Positions 26,036 to 34,866 of a stretch of DNA of 64,000 nucleotides are shown piece by piece (the first letter of the stretch is position 1; each line of letters begins with the position of its first letter). Origin of the DNA: an uncultured Flavobacteriales bacterium. Its GTDB lineage: Bacteria; Bacteroidota; Bacteroidia; Flavobacteriales_D; Crocinitomicaceae. Location: positions 62,001 to 126,000 of the forward strand of contig CAJXJK010000002.1 of NCBI GenBank assembly GCA_913054135.1, written 5' to 3'. The position numbers were made by a program, and so were the translations under genes. A model generated the notes under the pieces. That model was not told where the DNA came from and did no database searches. It saw only the letters and a list, made by a program, of their open reading frames with translations.

Positions 26036-26854
26036 GTGGCTAAGAAGAAAAAGTTTTATGTAGTTTGGGAAGGACATCTACCAGGCATCTATGATGATTG
26101 GGGCAAATGCCAAGACCAGATTAAAGGGTATCCAAATGCCAAATTCAAGGCATTCAACACACTAGCTGCGGCTCAAAAAGCTTTGAAAGATCCAGATTCT
26201 GTTAAAACATCTACTAAAAAGAAGAAGACATACTATTATGTCGTTTGGCACGGAAGTGAACCTGGAATTTTTACTGATTGGGATGAAGTAAGAGAAAACA
26301 TCAAAGGTGTTAAAGGAGCCATATATAAAACCTTTGGATCTCAGACTTTGGCAGAAAAAGCATTCACAGAACATCCTGACAAATACAAGGATGGGGATTA
26401 TAAAAAAACAAAGGACTTGTCTCCTGAGGAATTAGCAAAAATTGGTGACCCCATTGAATTGAGCTTAGCAGTAGATGCTGCTTGTAATAATAAGGGCGAC
26501 TTTGAATATCAAGGAGTTTGGACTTTTAGTGATGAAAATATTTTTAGGGTTGGGCCATATAAGAAAGGATCTAACAACATTGGAGAATTCTTAGCTCTCG
26601 TTCATGCCCTGGCCTATTTAAACAGCCATAAAGACCCAAAAATGAAGAAAATGCCAATTTATTCGGATTCTAGAATTGCTATGAGTTGGGTAAAGGCAAA
26701 GATTTGCCGAACAAACCAAAAACCTACTCCTGAAGTTCAGAATTTAATTCAAAGAGCCGAAAAGTGGTTGAGAATGAATTCGTTTCAGAACCCCGTTTTA
26801 AAATGGGAAACTAAGGTTTGGGGAGAGATTCCAGCCGACTTCGGACGAAAATAG
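26036..26854 (+). CDS. Ribonuclease H with two tandem hybrid-binding domains
   Basis: A 272-residue protein. Two copies of the RNase H1 N-terminal (viroplasmin-like) domain come first: YVVWEGHLPGIYDDW at about residues 7-45 and YYVVWHGSEPGIFTDW at about 66-108. The RNase H catalytic domain follows from about 138, with acidic residues in AVDAACNN, NIGEFLAL and IYSDSRIAMSW. It cleaves RNA in RNA-DNA hybrids. Most family members have one N-terminal domain; two is less common and may increase processivity. The GTG start is fixed by the domain. Divergent from tetR, sharing its operator region. Confidence 0.9.
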   Translation: MAKKKKFYVVWEGHLPGIYDDWGKCQDQIKGYPNAKFKAFNTLAAAQKALKDPDSVKTSTKKKKTYYYVVWHGSEPGIFTDWDEVRENIKGVKGAIYKTFGSQTLAEKAFTEHPDKYKDGDYKKTKDLSPEELAKIGDPIELSLAVDAACNNKGDFEYQGVWTFSDENIFRVGPYKKGSNNIGEFLALVHALAYLNSHKDPKMKKMPIYSDSRIAMSWVKAKICRTNQKPTPEVQNLIQRAEKWLRMNSFQNPVLKWETKVWGEIPADFGRK

Positions 26855-26918
26855 AACATTGTTTATAAGCCTTTAGATTGTTATAAATATACCGTTAGGT
26901 AATTAACTACAGTTTTCT

Positions 26919-26926
26919 TATTTTTG
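26919..26926 (+). promoter_or_regulatory. -7 element (TATTTTTG) of the T9SS cargo gene
   Basis: An exact TAnnTTTG match lies 23 bases before the ATG at 26950. No -33 match is seen at the usual spacing. Confidence 0.45.
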
Positions 26927-26949
26927 CTGCGAACCAAAAAATTACACCT

Positions 26950-28470
26950 ATGAAAAAAACTCTACTTTTTTTTGCAAGCCTGTTACTTCTAACTCAAGGC
27001 TTTTCGCAAGTACAATTTGACAATTCAAGTTTTGAAAATTGGGAAAATCTTTCATCACCAACAGAGGAGCCAACAAGTTTTAGCTCATTAAAGACATCAG
27101 ATGGAGGAATTGTAATCAATGGTTTTGCCCCTCAAGTTGTTTGGCGATCGTCAACAGCTCACACAGGGTCATATTCAGCACAACTAATTGTAGCGGCATA
27201 TAATGGTATCGCAATGGTTTCTCCAAACGGAACATTGACAAACGGAAGAGTTCACGCGGAAACGACAGCTGCAAATGGATATGTATTCACTGAGGTTGGT
27301 GACGCAGATCACAGCACAATTTGCACAGACAGACCTGATAGTTTAGTTGGCTGGTTCCAATTTACACCAGTTGGCGGAGATGTTGGTAAAGTAGAAGTTC
27401 TCTTACATGACAATACCGCATTAGGAAAACTTCCAGAACCGGCTGGTCCAGTTCCTTCTCACTGGGTTGGTAAGGCTAGATACGACATTACTACCACGAC
27501 ATCTTCTTGGATTCGATTTTCTGTACCTTTCGATTACTACAACAACAATTCACCTGATTACATATTATTAGTTGCAACTTCAGGTGACAGCTTGTTATCT
27601 GTTACTGACAGTGAAGCACTTATTGATGACATAAAGTTAATCTACAATCCAAATCTTGTTGTAATAGACCCTGCAGCAGCTCAAAATATTGATGTTGATG
27701 CTGACGGAACTCTTTTGACAGTTACTGAAACACCAAACGCAGCAGTCGTGTCTCCTATTACAAGGGAGTGGAAGTTCTCAACAACTGCTGGTGGTCCTTA
27801 TTCTTCATTTACAGGTCCTGAAACAGGAACTACATATTTACCAAATTTCTCAGCTGCAGATATCTATTATGTTATTTGTGAAACTGACTTCGGAACTGAA
27901 GTAGTTATTTCAAATGAGGTTGAAATTGTTGTAACAGACCCATTAGCGAACACAGTAACAGTAACTCCTTCGGCAACTCAAACACTCTTGACAGATGAAG
28001 ATGGAAACCTTTTAACGGCTACAGAAACTCCTTCTGCAGCAAGTTCAAGAGAATGGAAATCATCTACGACCTCTGGTTCTGGATATACTTCTTTTGGAAC
28101 TCCTGAGACAGGATCTACTTATACTCCAAATTTCTCTGCAATTGGAACTTATTATCTGATTTGCGAAAGTGATTTCTCAGGTGACGTTCAAATTTCTAAT
28201 GAAGTTGAAATTATCGTTCCTTCTTCAGCTGGAATAAATGATGAGGATTTAGAGTTCAAGATTTTTGAATTAAACGGAGCAATTAATCTTGTTTTTGAAG
28301 ATAAAAACGAGCTTGGTACTTTAAGCCTTTACAATATGCAAGGTCAAGAGGTCTACTCTTCTTCTGTTAATTCTAAAAACTCAACACATCAAGTAAATCA
28401 GGTAAGCGGAGTTTATGTTTATCGATTAACTAGTGGAGACAGAATAATTACTGGTCGAATTAAGCTGTAA
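26950..28470 (+). CDS. Secreted protein with T9SS type A sorting domain
   Basis: A 506-residue protein with a signal peptide ending about GFSQ. An N-terminal beta-sandwich domain (about 22-235) resembles carbohydrate-binding modules: FDNSSFENWENL at its start, then AHTGSYSAQL and SEALIDDIKL. Two related Ig-like repeats of about 90-100 residues follow; each has a REWKxSTT / ETGxTYxPNFSA / YYxICExDF pattern. The C-terminal 75 residues (LSLYNMQGQEVYSS, GVYVYRL, GRIKL) are a type A T9SS tail, so the protein is exported through the outer membrane. It is 38 bases before a TonB receptor gene and may bind its ligand at the surface. Confidence 0.9.
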   Translation: MKKTLLFFASLLLLTQGFSQVQFDNSSFENWENLSSPTEEPTSFSSLKTSDGGIVINGFAPQVVWRSSTAHTGSYSAQLIVAAYNGIAMVSPNGTLTNGRVHAETTAANGYVFTEVGDADHSTICTDRPDSLVGWFQFTPVGGDVGKVEVLLHDNTALGKLPEPAGPVPSHWVGKARYDITTTTSSWIRFSVPFDYYNNNSPDYILLVATSGDSLLSVTDSEALIDDIKLIYNPNLVVIDPAAAQNIDVDADGTLLTVTETPNAAVVSPITREWKFSTTAGGPYSSFTGPETGTTYLPNFSAADIYYVICETDFGTEVVISNEVEIVVTDPLANTVTVTPSATQTLLTDEDGNLLTATETPSAASSREWKSSTTSGSGYTSFGTPETGSTYTPNFSAIGTYYLICESDFSGDVQISNEVEIIVPSSAGINDEDLEFKIFELNGAINLVFEDKNELGTLSLYNMQGQEVYSSSVNSKNSTHQVNQVSGVYVYRLTSGDRIITGRIKL

Positions 28471-28486
28471 AAGACGGCTGTCTTTT
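28469..28486 (+). terminator. Weak hairpin between T9SS cargo and TonB receptor genes
   Basis: AAAAGAC-GGCT-GTCTTTT forms a 7-bp stem starting at the stop codon, followed by a T-rich stretch. It is too weak for a confident terminator. It may attenuate or protect the mRNA within the operon. Confidence 0.3.
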
Positions 28487-28508
28487 CTCTTTAATCTAAT
28501 TTCTTAAA

Positions 28509-30929
28509 ATGAAGAAAGTCTTTTTCAGCTTATGTCTGTTGTTGATATCCCTTATGAGTCATTCTCAAGTTATCAAGGGGCAAATCACAGATAACGTCAC
28601 TCACCAACCAGTAATTGGCGCTTATGTACTCTTGATATCAGACCCTTCTATAGGAACCGTTTCAGATATTGACGGAAATTATTCTCTTGATCTAAAAAAA
28701 GGCAAACATGATATCGTATTCAGGTTTACTGGAATGTCTCCTGATACTTTGAGTGTTGACCTTAAGACCGGAGACACTCTAACCTTCAACCGAACACTGA
28801 ACGCCGTTACGCTTCAAAAAGTAGATGTTGTAGTTGGTAAGTTTGATAAGAAAGTGGAAGAGCTGACATATTCAATGGAAGTGATTAAACCAGCCATCAT
28901 TGACAACAAGAACACTCGAAGCATAGAAAGTATATTAGACCAAACACCAGGCTTAAACATTATGGATGGCGAGCCACAAATCAGAGGTGGTTCTGGGTTT
29001 ACTTTTGGAGTTGGAAGTAAGGTTGCTGTACTAGTTGACGATATGCCAATGTTATCAGGAGATGCAGGAAGACCAGAATGGGGTTTTATTGCCGTAGAAA
29101 ACATAGAACAAATTGAGATTACAAAAGGTGCTTCTTCTGTTCTTTCAGGACCTTCAGCACTTAGTGGATCAATTCACATCAGAACGGCCTATCCAAAATC
29201 TAAACCGAAGACAAAGATCAATTTGTATTCAGGTTTCTATTCTCCACCCACAGAGGACTCTTCTCAATGGTGGTCTGACTATCCGTTCATACACGGATTG
29301 AACTTTCATCATTCTCGAATCATTAAAAAGAATACTGACCTTTCATTTGGTGGAAATCTGAATTGGGATCATGGCTATATCGGTGGACCAATAAAGGGTC
29401 CTTTTGTTTTTGACACGCTATCTGAAGAATTCACAGACAAACAAATGCAACACAAAAAAGCGCGTTTTAATTTCAATTTAAGAAGAAGATCTACACGATT
29501 TAAAGGACTTAATTACGGAATTAACGGGAACTTTATGTACCATAAAACAAACCTAGTACTGGCCTGGCTAGATGATACGAGTGGAATCTTTAGAGCATAT
29601 CCTGGTGCAGCACTACTCCAAAATCAATTCATTTTTAATGTGGATCCTTATGTTGAATTTTACTCTAAAATTGGAGTAAAACACAGCCTAAAAACAAGGG
29701 TAATGTACACTAATAATCAAATGACTTCAAATCAATCAAATGAAGGAATAGTATACTTCGCGGACTATCAATTCAAAAGAGAATTTACCTTTTTAGAGGA
29801 TAAATCATTTGACTTTATTGGCGGATTGACTTCCCAATTTAATGACTCTAGAGCTGAGATTTACTCGGACGGAAATGGCGATATCTCGAATAGAATGTTG
29901 ACTTTATCTGGCTATGCAGAAGTGCAAAAAGACCTTTTTAAAATAGTCAACTTCTCTATTGGCGGTAGAGCAGATTACTACAATTTAAATGACACCATAA
30001 CAGCCTGGAATCCAATATTCAGAACTGGAGCAAACATCAAACTGACGCAAGCCACTTATCTAAGAGCATCTTATGGTCAGGGATACAGATTCCCAACAAT
30101 CACAGAACGTTATATTTCAACAGCTGTTGGAGCCTTTGGAGTTTATGCTAACCCTGATCTGATACCTGAAAAGAGTTGGAATGCTGAAGTAGGTGTAAAT
30201 CAAGGTTTCAGAATCACTAAAAAATATGGAGCCCAAATTGATGTTGCGGCATTCATTCAAGAATACAAAAACACCATTGAATACTTGTTTGGTTTCTGGG
30301 ACCCAGCTCCAAACATTTTGGCAGGAGACCCTTTGGCAGGGTTCAAGTTTGTGAATACGGGTAGATCAAAAATTAGCGGATTTGATATTAGCCTGAATGG
30401 TAAGCTGGAGAACAAAGACTTCAAATTCACTCATTCAATTGGATATAACTACATCAATCCAATCACCTTAGATCCTGATTACGAATATGCTGAAGATTAC
30501 AACCCCAATTCTGACATAGGATACACTTTTAGAAACACGAGTTTTGATTCGACTACCAATGTATTAAAATACAGATTTAAACACACTTACAAGGCAGACG
30601 TAGAATTCCAATACAAAGGTTTTGCTGTAGGATATACAATAAAGTACTTCTCAAAAATGGAGAATTTAGATAAAGCAGTTTCTGATTTTGAAGATGTTAC
30701 ATTATCAACATCAGGAACCGTTCAAGCGGTATTATATAAGAATTTTTATGCTGAAAATAACAATGGTAATGTCATCATGGACCTCAGAGCTTCTTTTGTG
30801 TTCGGAAAAGACTACAAACAGAAATTCTCAATTGTCTCCAAAAACTTGATGAATAACACCTACTCTTTGCGCCCATTAAAAATTGAGGCCATGCGAAGTA
30901 CGGTACTTCAATATTCGCTCACTTTTTAG
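28509..30929 (+). CDS. TonB-dependent outer membrane receptor
   Basis: An 806-residue protein with a signal peptide (ending about MSHSQ). A carboxypeptidase-regulatory-like domain (about 22-100, IKGQITDNVTHQPVIGAYV) is followed by a plug domain at about 120-225 (ILDQTPGLNIMDGEPQIRGG, VEQIEITKGASSVL-type motif). A 22-strand barrel ends in VLQYSLTF, whose terminal Phe is the usual barrel end. It imports a ligand using TonB energy. It has no SusD partner; the T9SS cargo protein 38 bases upstream is the only neighbour that could assist. Ligand unknown; there is no metal or vitamin marker beside it. Confidence 0.93.
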   Translation: MKKVFFSLCLLLISLMSHSQVIKGQITDNVTHQPVIGAYVLLISDPSIGTVSDIDGNYSLDLKKGKHDIVFRFTGMSPDTLSVDLKTGDTLTFNRTLNAVTLQKVDVVVGKFDKKVEELTYSMEVIKPAIIDNKNTRSIESILDQTPGLNIMDGEPQIRGGSGFTFGVGSKVAVLVDDMPMLSGDAGRPEWGFIAVENIEQIEITKGASSVLSGPSALSGSIHIRTAYPKSKPKTKINLYSGFYSPPTEDSSQWWSDYPFIHGLNFHHSRIIKKNTDLSFGGNLNWDHGYIGGPIKGPFVFDTLSEEFTDKQMQHKKARFNFNLRRRSTRFKGLNYGINGNFMYHKTNLVLAWLDDTSGIFRAYPGAALLQNQFIFNVDPYVEFYSKIGVKHSLKTRVMYTNNQMTSNQSNEGIVYFADYQFKREFTFLEDKSFDFIGGLTSQFNDSRAEIYSDGNGDISNRMLTLSGYAEVQKDLFKIVNFSIGGRADYYNLNDTITAWNPIFRTGANIKLTQATYLRASYGQGYRFPTITERYISTAVGAFGVYANPDLIPEKSWNAEVGVNQGFRITKKYGAQIDVAAFIQEYKNTIEYLFGFWDPAPNILAGDPLAGFKFVNTGRSKISGFDISLNGKLENKDFKFTHSIGYNYINPITLDPDYEYAEDYNPNSDIGYTFRNTSFDSTTNVLKYRFKHTYKADVEFQYKGFAVGYTIKYFSKMENLDKAVSDFEDVTLSTSGTVQAVLYKNFYAENNNGNVIMDLRASFVFGKDYKQKFSIVSKNLMNNTYSLRPLKIEAMRSTVLQYSLTF

Positions 30930-30977
30930 GAAGCTGTTACTTTTTCATTTTTTCGCATTGTCTTATAAAAGGACATT

Positions 30978-31673
30978 ATGCGGCTAACATTCATCTTACT
31001 ACTTTTTGGCGTCAATTCATTTGCTGTTGGATTAGTTCCAAAACAATGCATCCATCAACTTGCTTATAGGCACTTCCCTCCCACTGAGGCAACTTACCAG
31101 GAAGTTATTTCGCAAATTAAACTTGATAGAAGAAGTCTATTAAAGAACAAGGTGAGTATTGATAGTTGTAAAGCTTATTTTTTGGATGCATTTGAATATG
31201 ATGTTTTTCCACATTGGGTAGGAACAACTTGGGATTATAACGGTTACACAAATGTACCAGGGGAAGGAAAGTTGGTAGCTTGTGGATATTTTGTATCAAC
31301 TCCGTTAAAGCATATGGGCTTTAATTGGAACAGGTTTAAACTAGCTCAAATGTATTCTAAAAAAATAGCGGAAACATTGTGTGCTGACGTCACGAAATAT
31401 ACTAACCAAGGTGAAATGATTTCAGAAATCAACAAAAGAGATAATAACCTCTACATTATTGGCCTAGACTCACATGTCGGAATGATACTTAAGTCTGATA
31501 GTGGCACTTGGTTCGTACATTCTAATTATTACGGAAATAAGGGTCCTGATAAAGAAATTGCCATGCTCAGTCAAGCGCTTGACGATAGTGGCACCTATTA
31601 TTTAGGAACTTTCACTACTTCTGAAAATATTTCGAAATGGTTAAACGGAACTTTGATTCCGACTACTGATTGA
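30978..31673 (+). CDS. Secreted protein, possible NlpC/P60- or papain-like amidase
   Basis: A 231-residue protein with a signal peptide (MRLTFILLLFGVNSFA). I do not recognise a named family. A possible catalytic set is visible: Cys in KLVACGYFVSTPL (about residue 102), His in GLDSHVGMIL (about 166) and a polar residue in WFVHSNYYG, the order found in NlpC/P60 and related papain-fold amidases. WVGTTWDYNGYT precedes the cysteine. Peptidoglycan or amide hydrolysis is inferred only. It lies 48 bases after the TonB receptor and overlaps the convergent gene by 11 bases. Confidence 0.7.
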   Translation: MRLTFILLLFGVNSFAVGLVPKQCIHQLAYRHFPPTEATYQEVISQIKLDRRSLLKNKVSIDSCKAYFLDAFEYDVFPHWVGTTWDYNGYTNVPGEGKLVACGYFVSTPLKHMGFNWNRFKLAQMYSKKIAETLCADVTKYTNQGEMISEINKRDNNLYIIGLDSHVGMILKSDSGTWFVHSNYYGNKGPDKEIAMLSQALDDSGTYYLGTFTTSENISKWLNGTLIPTTD

Positions 31674-32055
31674 TAATTTCAATTTGACCGTTGGTTACCG
31701 TAACTGTTATAAATACAGTAGAAGTAACATCTTTCTTTTCAAAAACGGCCGGCTTCCAAGTAGATTTACCAATGATCTTCCATAGCCATTGTTGATCAGC
31801 TTCAGACATATCACTATTTTGAAGTCTATGCTTAGCTACATCTCCATGACAGTCTACATAAGCCTTAAAAACAGCAGTATGATCACCATCTTCTTTCAAA
31901 GTAGAAGGCATATCAGCATTCATTAATTTCTCAATGTTGGTTTTAAGTTCGGCCTTCTCATCTACTTTTGCTCTAGGGAGTTCTCCACAATCGTTTGACT
32001 GAGAATATCCTACAATAGCTATCATGCAAATCATTAATAAGGCTAACTTTTTCAT
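31663..32055 (-). CDS. Small secreted protein with TonB C-terminal-like fold
   Basis: A 130-residue exported protein (signal peptide MKKLALLMICMIAIVGYSQ). The C-terminal half (WKPAVFEKKDVTSTVFITVTVTNGQIEI) follows the pattern of a TonB C-terminal domain, strand-helix-strand-strand, but there is no membrane anchor or proline-rich spacer. Two cysteines (near residues 23 and 69) may form a disulfide. Function is unknown. It has a good promoter match at 32105-32136 and is probably monocistronic. Confidence 0.7.
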   Translation of the reverse strand: MKKLALLMICMIAIVGYSQSNDCGELPRAKVDEKAELKTNIEKLMNADMPSTLKEDGDHTAVFKAYVDCHGDVAKHRLQNSDMSEADQQWLWKIIGKSTWKPAVFEKKDVTSTVFITVTVTNGQIEIINQ

Positions 32056-32104
32056 TTCTTAGATGTTTGTTTATTAAACGTAATAAATCTGTACAAGTTG
32101 TCTT

Positions 32105-32136
32105 CAAAAATAGTACCAATTCAAACCAATTACAAA
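32105..32136 (-). promoter_or_regulatory. Bacteroidota-type promoter of the gene ending at 31663
   Basis: On the minus strand, TTTG (32133-32136) and TATTTTTG (32105-32112) are 20 bases apart, close to the consensus spacing. The ATG follows about 50 bases later. The -33 box overlaps the last codons of the upstream EEP-family gene. Confidence 0.6.
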
Positions 32137-33254
32137 TCTTTAATCAATTCGAGCTCGACGCTCACCGGTTTGTGATCGGATAAGTTTACTTGATGAGTTG
32201 TAAAATTGGCTGATTCAAAATGCACATCATAAAAGATGTAATCAATTCTGTTTGATGGCACTTTCCCAATATAGGTCTGCCCTATTCCGTTTCCTGATTC
32301 TACAAATGAATCATACAGCAAACGACTAAATTGTCTGTAACAATAAGACACTGGCGTGTCATTCATATCACTACAGAGTACCACAGGATGTTTTGAATCT
32401 TCAATAAAACGAGCAACCTCATTAGCCTGAACTGCTCTTTTTTCAAAGGCATTTTTTAATCTTCCCAATATTCTCTGCCCTGCATCTTGTTCTTGAATGT
32501 ATCTAGTTGGGCCATTCTCATCTCCAAAAAATTCATAATCATCTGACTGCAGGCGAATAGAACCAATATGAGCATTAAAAACCCTGATCGTATCCTCACC
32601 TTTTAGAACATCCGTGTAAATACAAAAGTTATTAGGGTCGTTATCAAAAGGTATCTCTCCTTTATCAATTATTGGAAATTTAGAAAATGTCGTCACTCCG
32701 AAATATCTATTGTTAGATAATTCATGAGTGTATCTTTCGTGAATATCAGATATACCTAAAGCCTCTGAAATCAAAGATTTTGTAGGGAAATTAGTTTGAC
32801 CTTTTTGATGATAAAATTCTTGGAAACAGATCACATCATTATCTTCTTCAACCAAAAAATCGATAATATCATCTCTTATGCTTTCTCTACCTTCAAGGTT
32901 GTACAAATCAAAAACATGCACATTAAAAGACATCACTTTAAAAGGGTCCGACAATTCAGTTTGCCAGAGAGTAACTGAATAAAAATGTCTTAGATGATTA
33001 AAACCTAGAAGTAATGTTATTGCTGATATGAGGGCTATTTCTCTTCGCTTGAACAACCAGAAGAACATGAACAATAAAGCGATTATTAGCAGTATTGGAT
33101 ATCCTAAACCTAAGAAATAAAGATACCCCATGGAATTGGGAGAAATATGAGTTCCCAGATAAGCACCCAATAGTAACAAAGCATCAAAGATATTGATCCA
33201 CATCAACAGCTTTAAAAACCAACCCATTTTAGGTTTATTTTCGTTTGCTTTCAT
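32130..33254 (-). CDS. Membrane-anchored endonuclease/exonuclease/phosphatase (EEP) family protein
   Basis: A 374-residue protein with three N-terminal transmembrane helices (about residues 12-90) and an EEP catalytic domain from about 105. Motifs seen are VMSFNVHVFD, ICFQEFYH (catalytic Glu), VVLCSDMNDTPVS, RIDYIFYD and LSDHKPVSVEL (final His). EEP enzymes cleave phosphodiester or phosphoester bonds in nucleic acids, lipids or inositol phosphates. The membrane-anchored form is common in Bacteroidota. It is last in the mutL-rhomboid operon and overlaps the preceding rhomboid gene by 20 bases. Confidence 0.88.
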   Translation of the reverse strand: MKANENKPKMGWFLKLLMWINIFDALLLLGAYLGTHISPNSMGYLYFLGLGYPILLIIALLFMFFWLFKRREIALISAITLLLGFNHLRHFYSVTLWQTELSDPFKVMSFNVHVFDLYNLEGRESIRDDIIDFLVEEDNDVICFQEFYHQKGQTNFPTKSLISEALGISDIHERYTHELSNNRYFGVTTFSKFPIIDKGEIPFDNDPNNFCIYTDVLKGEDTIRVFNAHIGSIRLQSDDYEFFGDENGPTRYIQEQDAGQRILGRLKNAFEKRAVQANEVARFIEDSKHPVVLCSDMNDTPVSYCYRQFSRLLYDSFVESGNGIGQTYIGKVPSNRIDYIFYDVHFESANFTTHQVNLSDHKPVSVELELIKDL

Positions 33255-34161
33255 TGAATAGAATCTCTTTTTCTTCTTTTGAAAGTCCTTCGTAGCCTTT
33301 TTTAGAAATCTTGTCTAAAATAGCATCAACTCGCTTTTGATAATCTTGTCTATTAGAATTATACTCATCATCATTCATGGTCTTTGCATCATTTTTGTAA
33401 ACCTTCATTTTAGGCTTTCTCTTGAAGCTAGGCCATTTGAACTTTGATAACCATTTGTCAAATCGATTCATAAAGTTTTTAGGTGAATTAACGTTAATTA
33501 CTGAGATAGCTCCAAAAAGTGCACCACCGAGATGTGCTACTCGGCCTACCCCATCATTCTCAAATATGGTGGCAACATTGTAAAGCACATAGATTCCAGC
33601 TATTAAAATTAAAGGAAGCTTAATTGCCCCAAATAACAATACTTGTAAATTCGGACGGTGAACAGCAGCTGCTACAAAAATTCCCATCACTGCACCTGAA
33701 GCTCCAATTAATCCAACACCGGCCTGAGCCTGAAATTCAGGAATCGTATAATAGCAAGTTATATGAAAAAAGTAAGCGAAAATTCCAGCTAAAAAGTAAG
33801 TTGAAACGAGTCTTCTCTCTCCAAAAAATTGAACGAATAACCTAGCGGTGAAAAACAGAGCTACCATATTGAATAGCAAATGTAGAATACCGGCGTGACC
33901 AAACAGTTGTGTGACTATCGTCCATGGCTTGTAAACAAGTTCAGAAGGATTACCAGGTGCTGCAAACCATTCGGCCTTGAACTTCATGACATACCCATCA
34001 AAAAATTCAGTAAAAAGTTCTGGGTGAATGAAGAGTCGCTCTATTCCGTAAGCAATCCCAAATAGAAGATGCACGACAAGACTCACAGCAATTAGCTTAC
34101 CAACTGCGCCTGATCTTTTGTAAAGATTCTTAAGATATTCTAAAACAGATTGATTTTGCAT
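33235..34161 (-). CDS. Rhomboid-family intramembrane serine protease (first of two)
   Basis: A 308-residue polytopic membrane protein. The catalytic serine is in GLIGASGAVMG and the histidine in RVAHLGGALFG. HAGILHLLFNMVALFF gives the conserved His/Asn helix. It has a C-terminal cytoplasmic tail of about 90 charged residues (KRKPKMKVYKNDAK onward), ending in KEEKEILFNESKRK. Rhomboids cleave transmembrane segments; the target is unknown. It abuts the second rhomboid without a gap. The tail distinguishes it from its neighbour. Confidence 0.92.
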   Translation of the reverse strand: MQNQSVLEYLKNLYKRSGAVGKLIAVSLVVHLLFGIAYGIERLFIHPELFTEFFDGYVMKFKAEWFAAPGNPSELVYKPWTIVTQLFGHAGILHLLFNMVALFFTARLFVQFFGERRLVSTYFLAGIFAYFFHITCYYTIPEFQAQAGVGLIGASGAVMGIFVAAAVHRPNLQVLLFGAIKLPLILIAGIYVLYNVATIFENDGVGRVAHLGGALFGAISVINVNSPKNFMNRFDKWLSKFKWPSFKRKPKMKVYKNDAKTMNDDEYNSNRQDYQKRVDAILDKISKKGYEGLSKEEKEILFNESKRK

Positions 34162-34866
34162 CTAATAGAAGTTGGTCCCTTTTTTCCTCCAAAAGTAAAC
34201 TATTACAAAGCCTATTAACGCTCCTCCTAAATGGGCAAAGTGAGCTGTATGATCTTCAGGACTGTTTTGATAAACTGATATAACGTCATATGCGATAGCA
34301 AGAGTTGCTAACCACTTCATTTTTATCGGAATCACTCCATATATGTGAAGCTCCGTATTTGGAAATAACATTGCTGCTCCTACAATCAAACCATAAATTG
34401 CACCCGAAGCACCAACTGCGGGACCATTCAACAACTGTCGTAATTGCTCTATGTCAGCTCTTGATAGATTAGAAAGATCTACATTCTCTGCTAATGGAAA
34501 GAAAGATCCTGTAATCTGATGAATTTGAACTCCTGAAGCGATAATATGAATTGCTGCCGCCCCTAAGGCCGTGGCGAAAAAGAACATTAAAAACTTCTTT
34601 GCTCCCCAAACTCGCTCCAACATATTACCAAACACAACCAAAGCAATCATGTTAAACAAAATGTGCCTAAAACCACCATGCATAAAGAAATGAGTGGCTA
34701 ATTGATACGGTTTAAAGAAAACAGAATCAGGGTAAAAAACACCTAACTCGCCAATCAAATCCACATCCCTTCTCAAAAAGACAATAGTCGCAAGAAAAAA
34801 GAGTGCATTAATTATTAATAGATTCTTTACTACTGGCTGGATATTTCCGAATAGGTTTCTAAGCAT
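34162..34866 (-). CDS. Rhomboid-family intramembrane serine protease (second of two)
   Basis: A 234-residue polytopic membrane protein with the compact rhomboid fold and no long tail. The catalytic serine is in AVGASGAIYGL, the histidine in FAHLGGALIGF, and HGGFRHILFNMIALV holds the His/Asn pair. Its start overlaps the mutL stop by one base, and its stop is directly followed by the next rhomboid. The two are similar enough to be an old tandem duplication, with divergence mainly at the C-terminus. Confidence 0.93.
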   Translation of the reverse strand: MLRNLFGNIQPVVKNLLIINALFFLATIVFLRRDVDLIGELGVFYPDSVFFKPYQLATHFFMHGGFRHILFNMIALVVFGNMLERVWGAKKFLMFFFATALGAAAIHIIASGVQIHQITGSFFPLAENVDLSNLSRADIEQLRQLLNGPAVGASGAIYGLIVGAAMLFPNTELHIYGVIPIKMKWLATLAIAYDVISVYQNSPEDHTAHFAHLGGALIGFVIVYFWRKKGTNFY

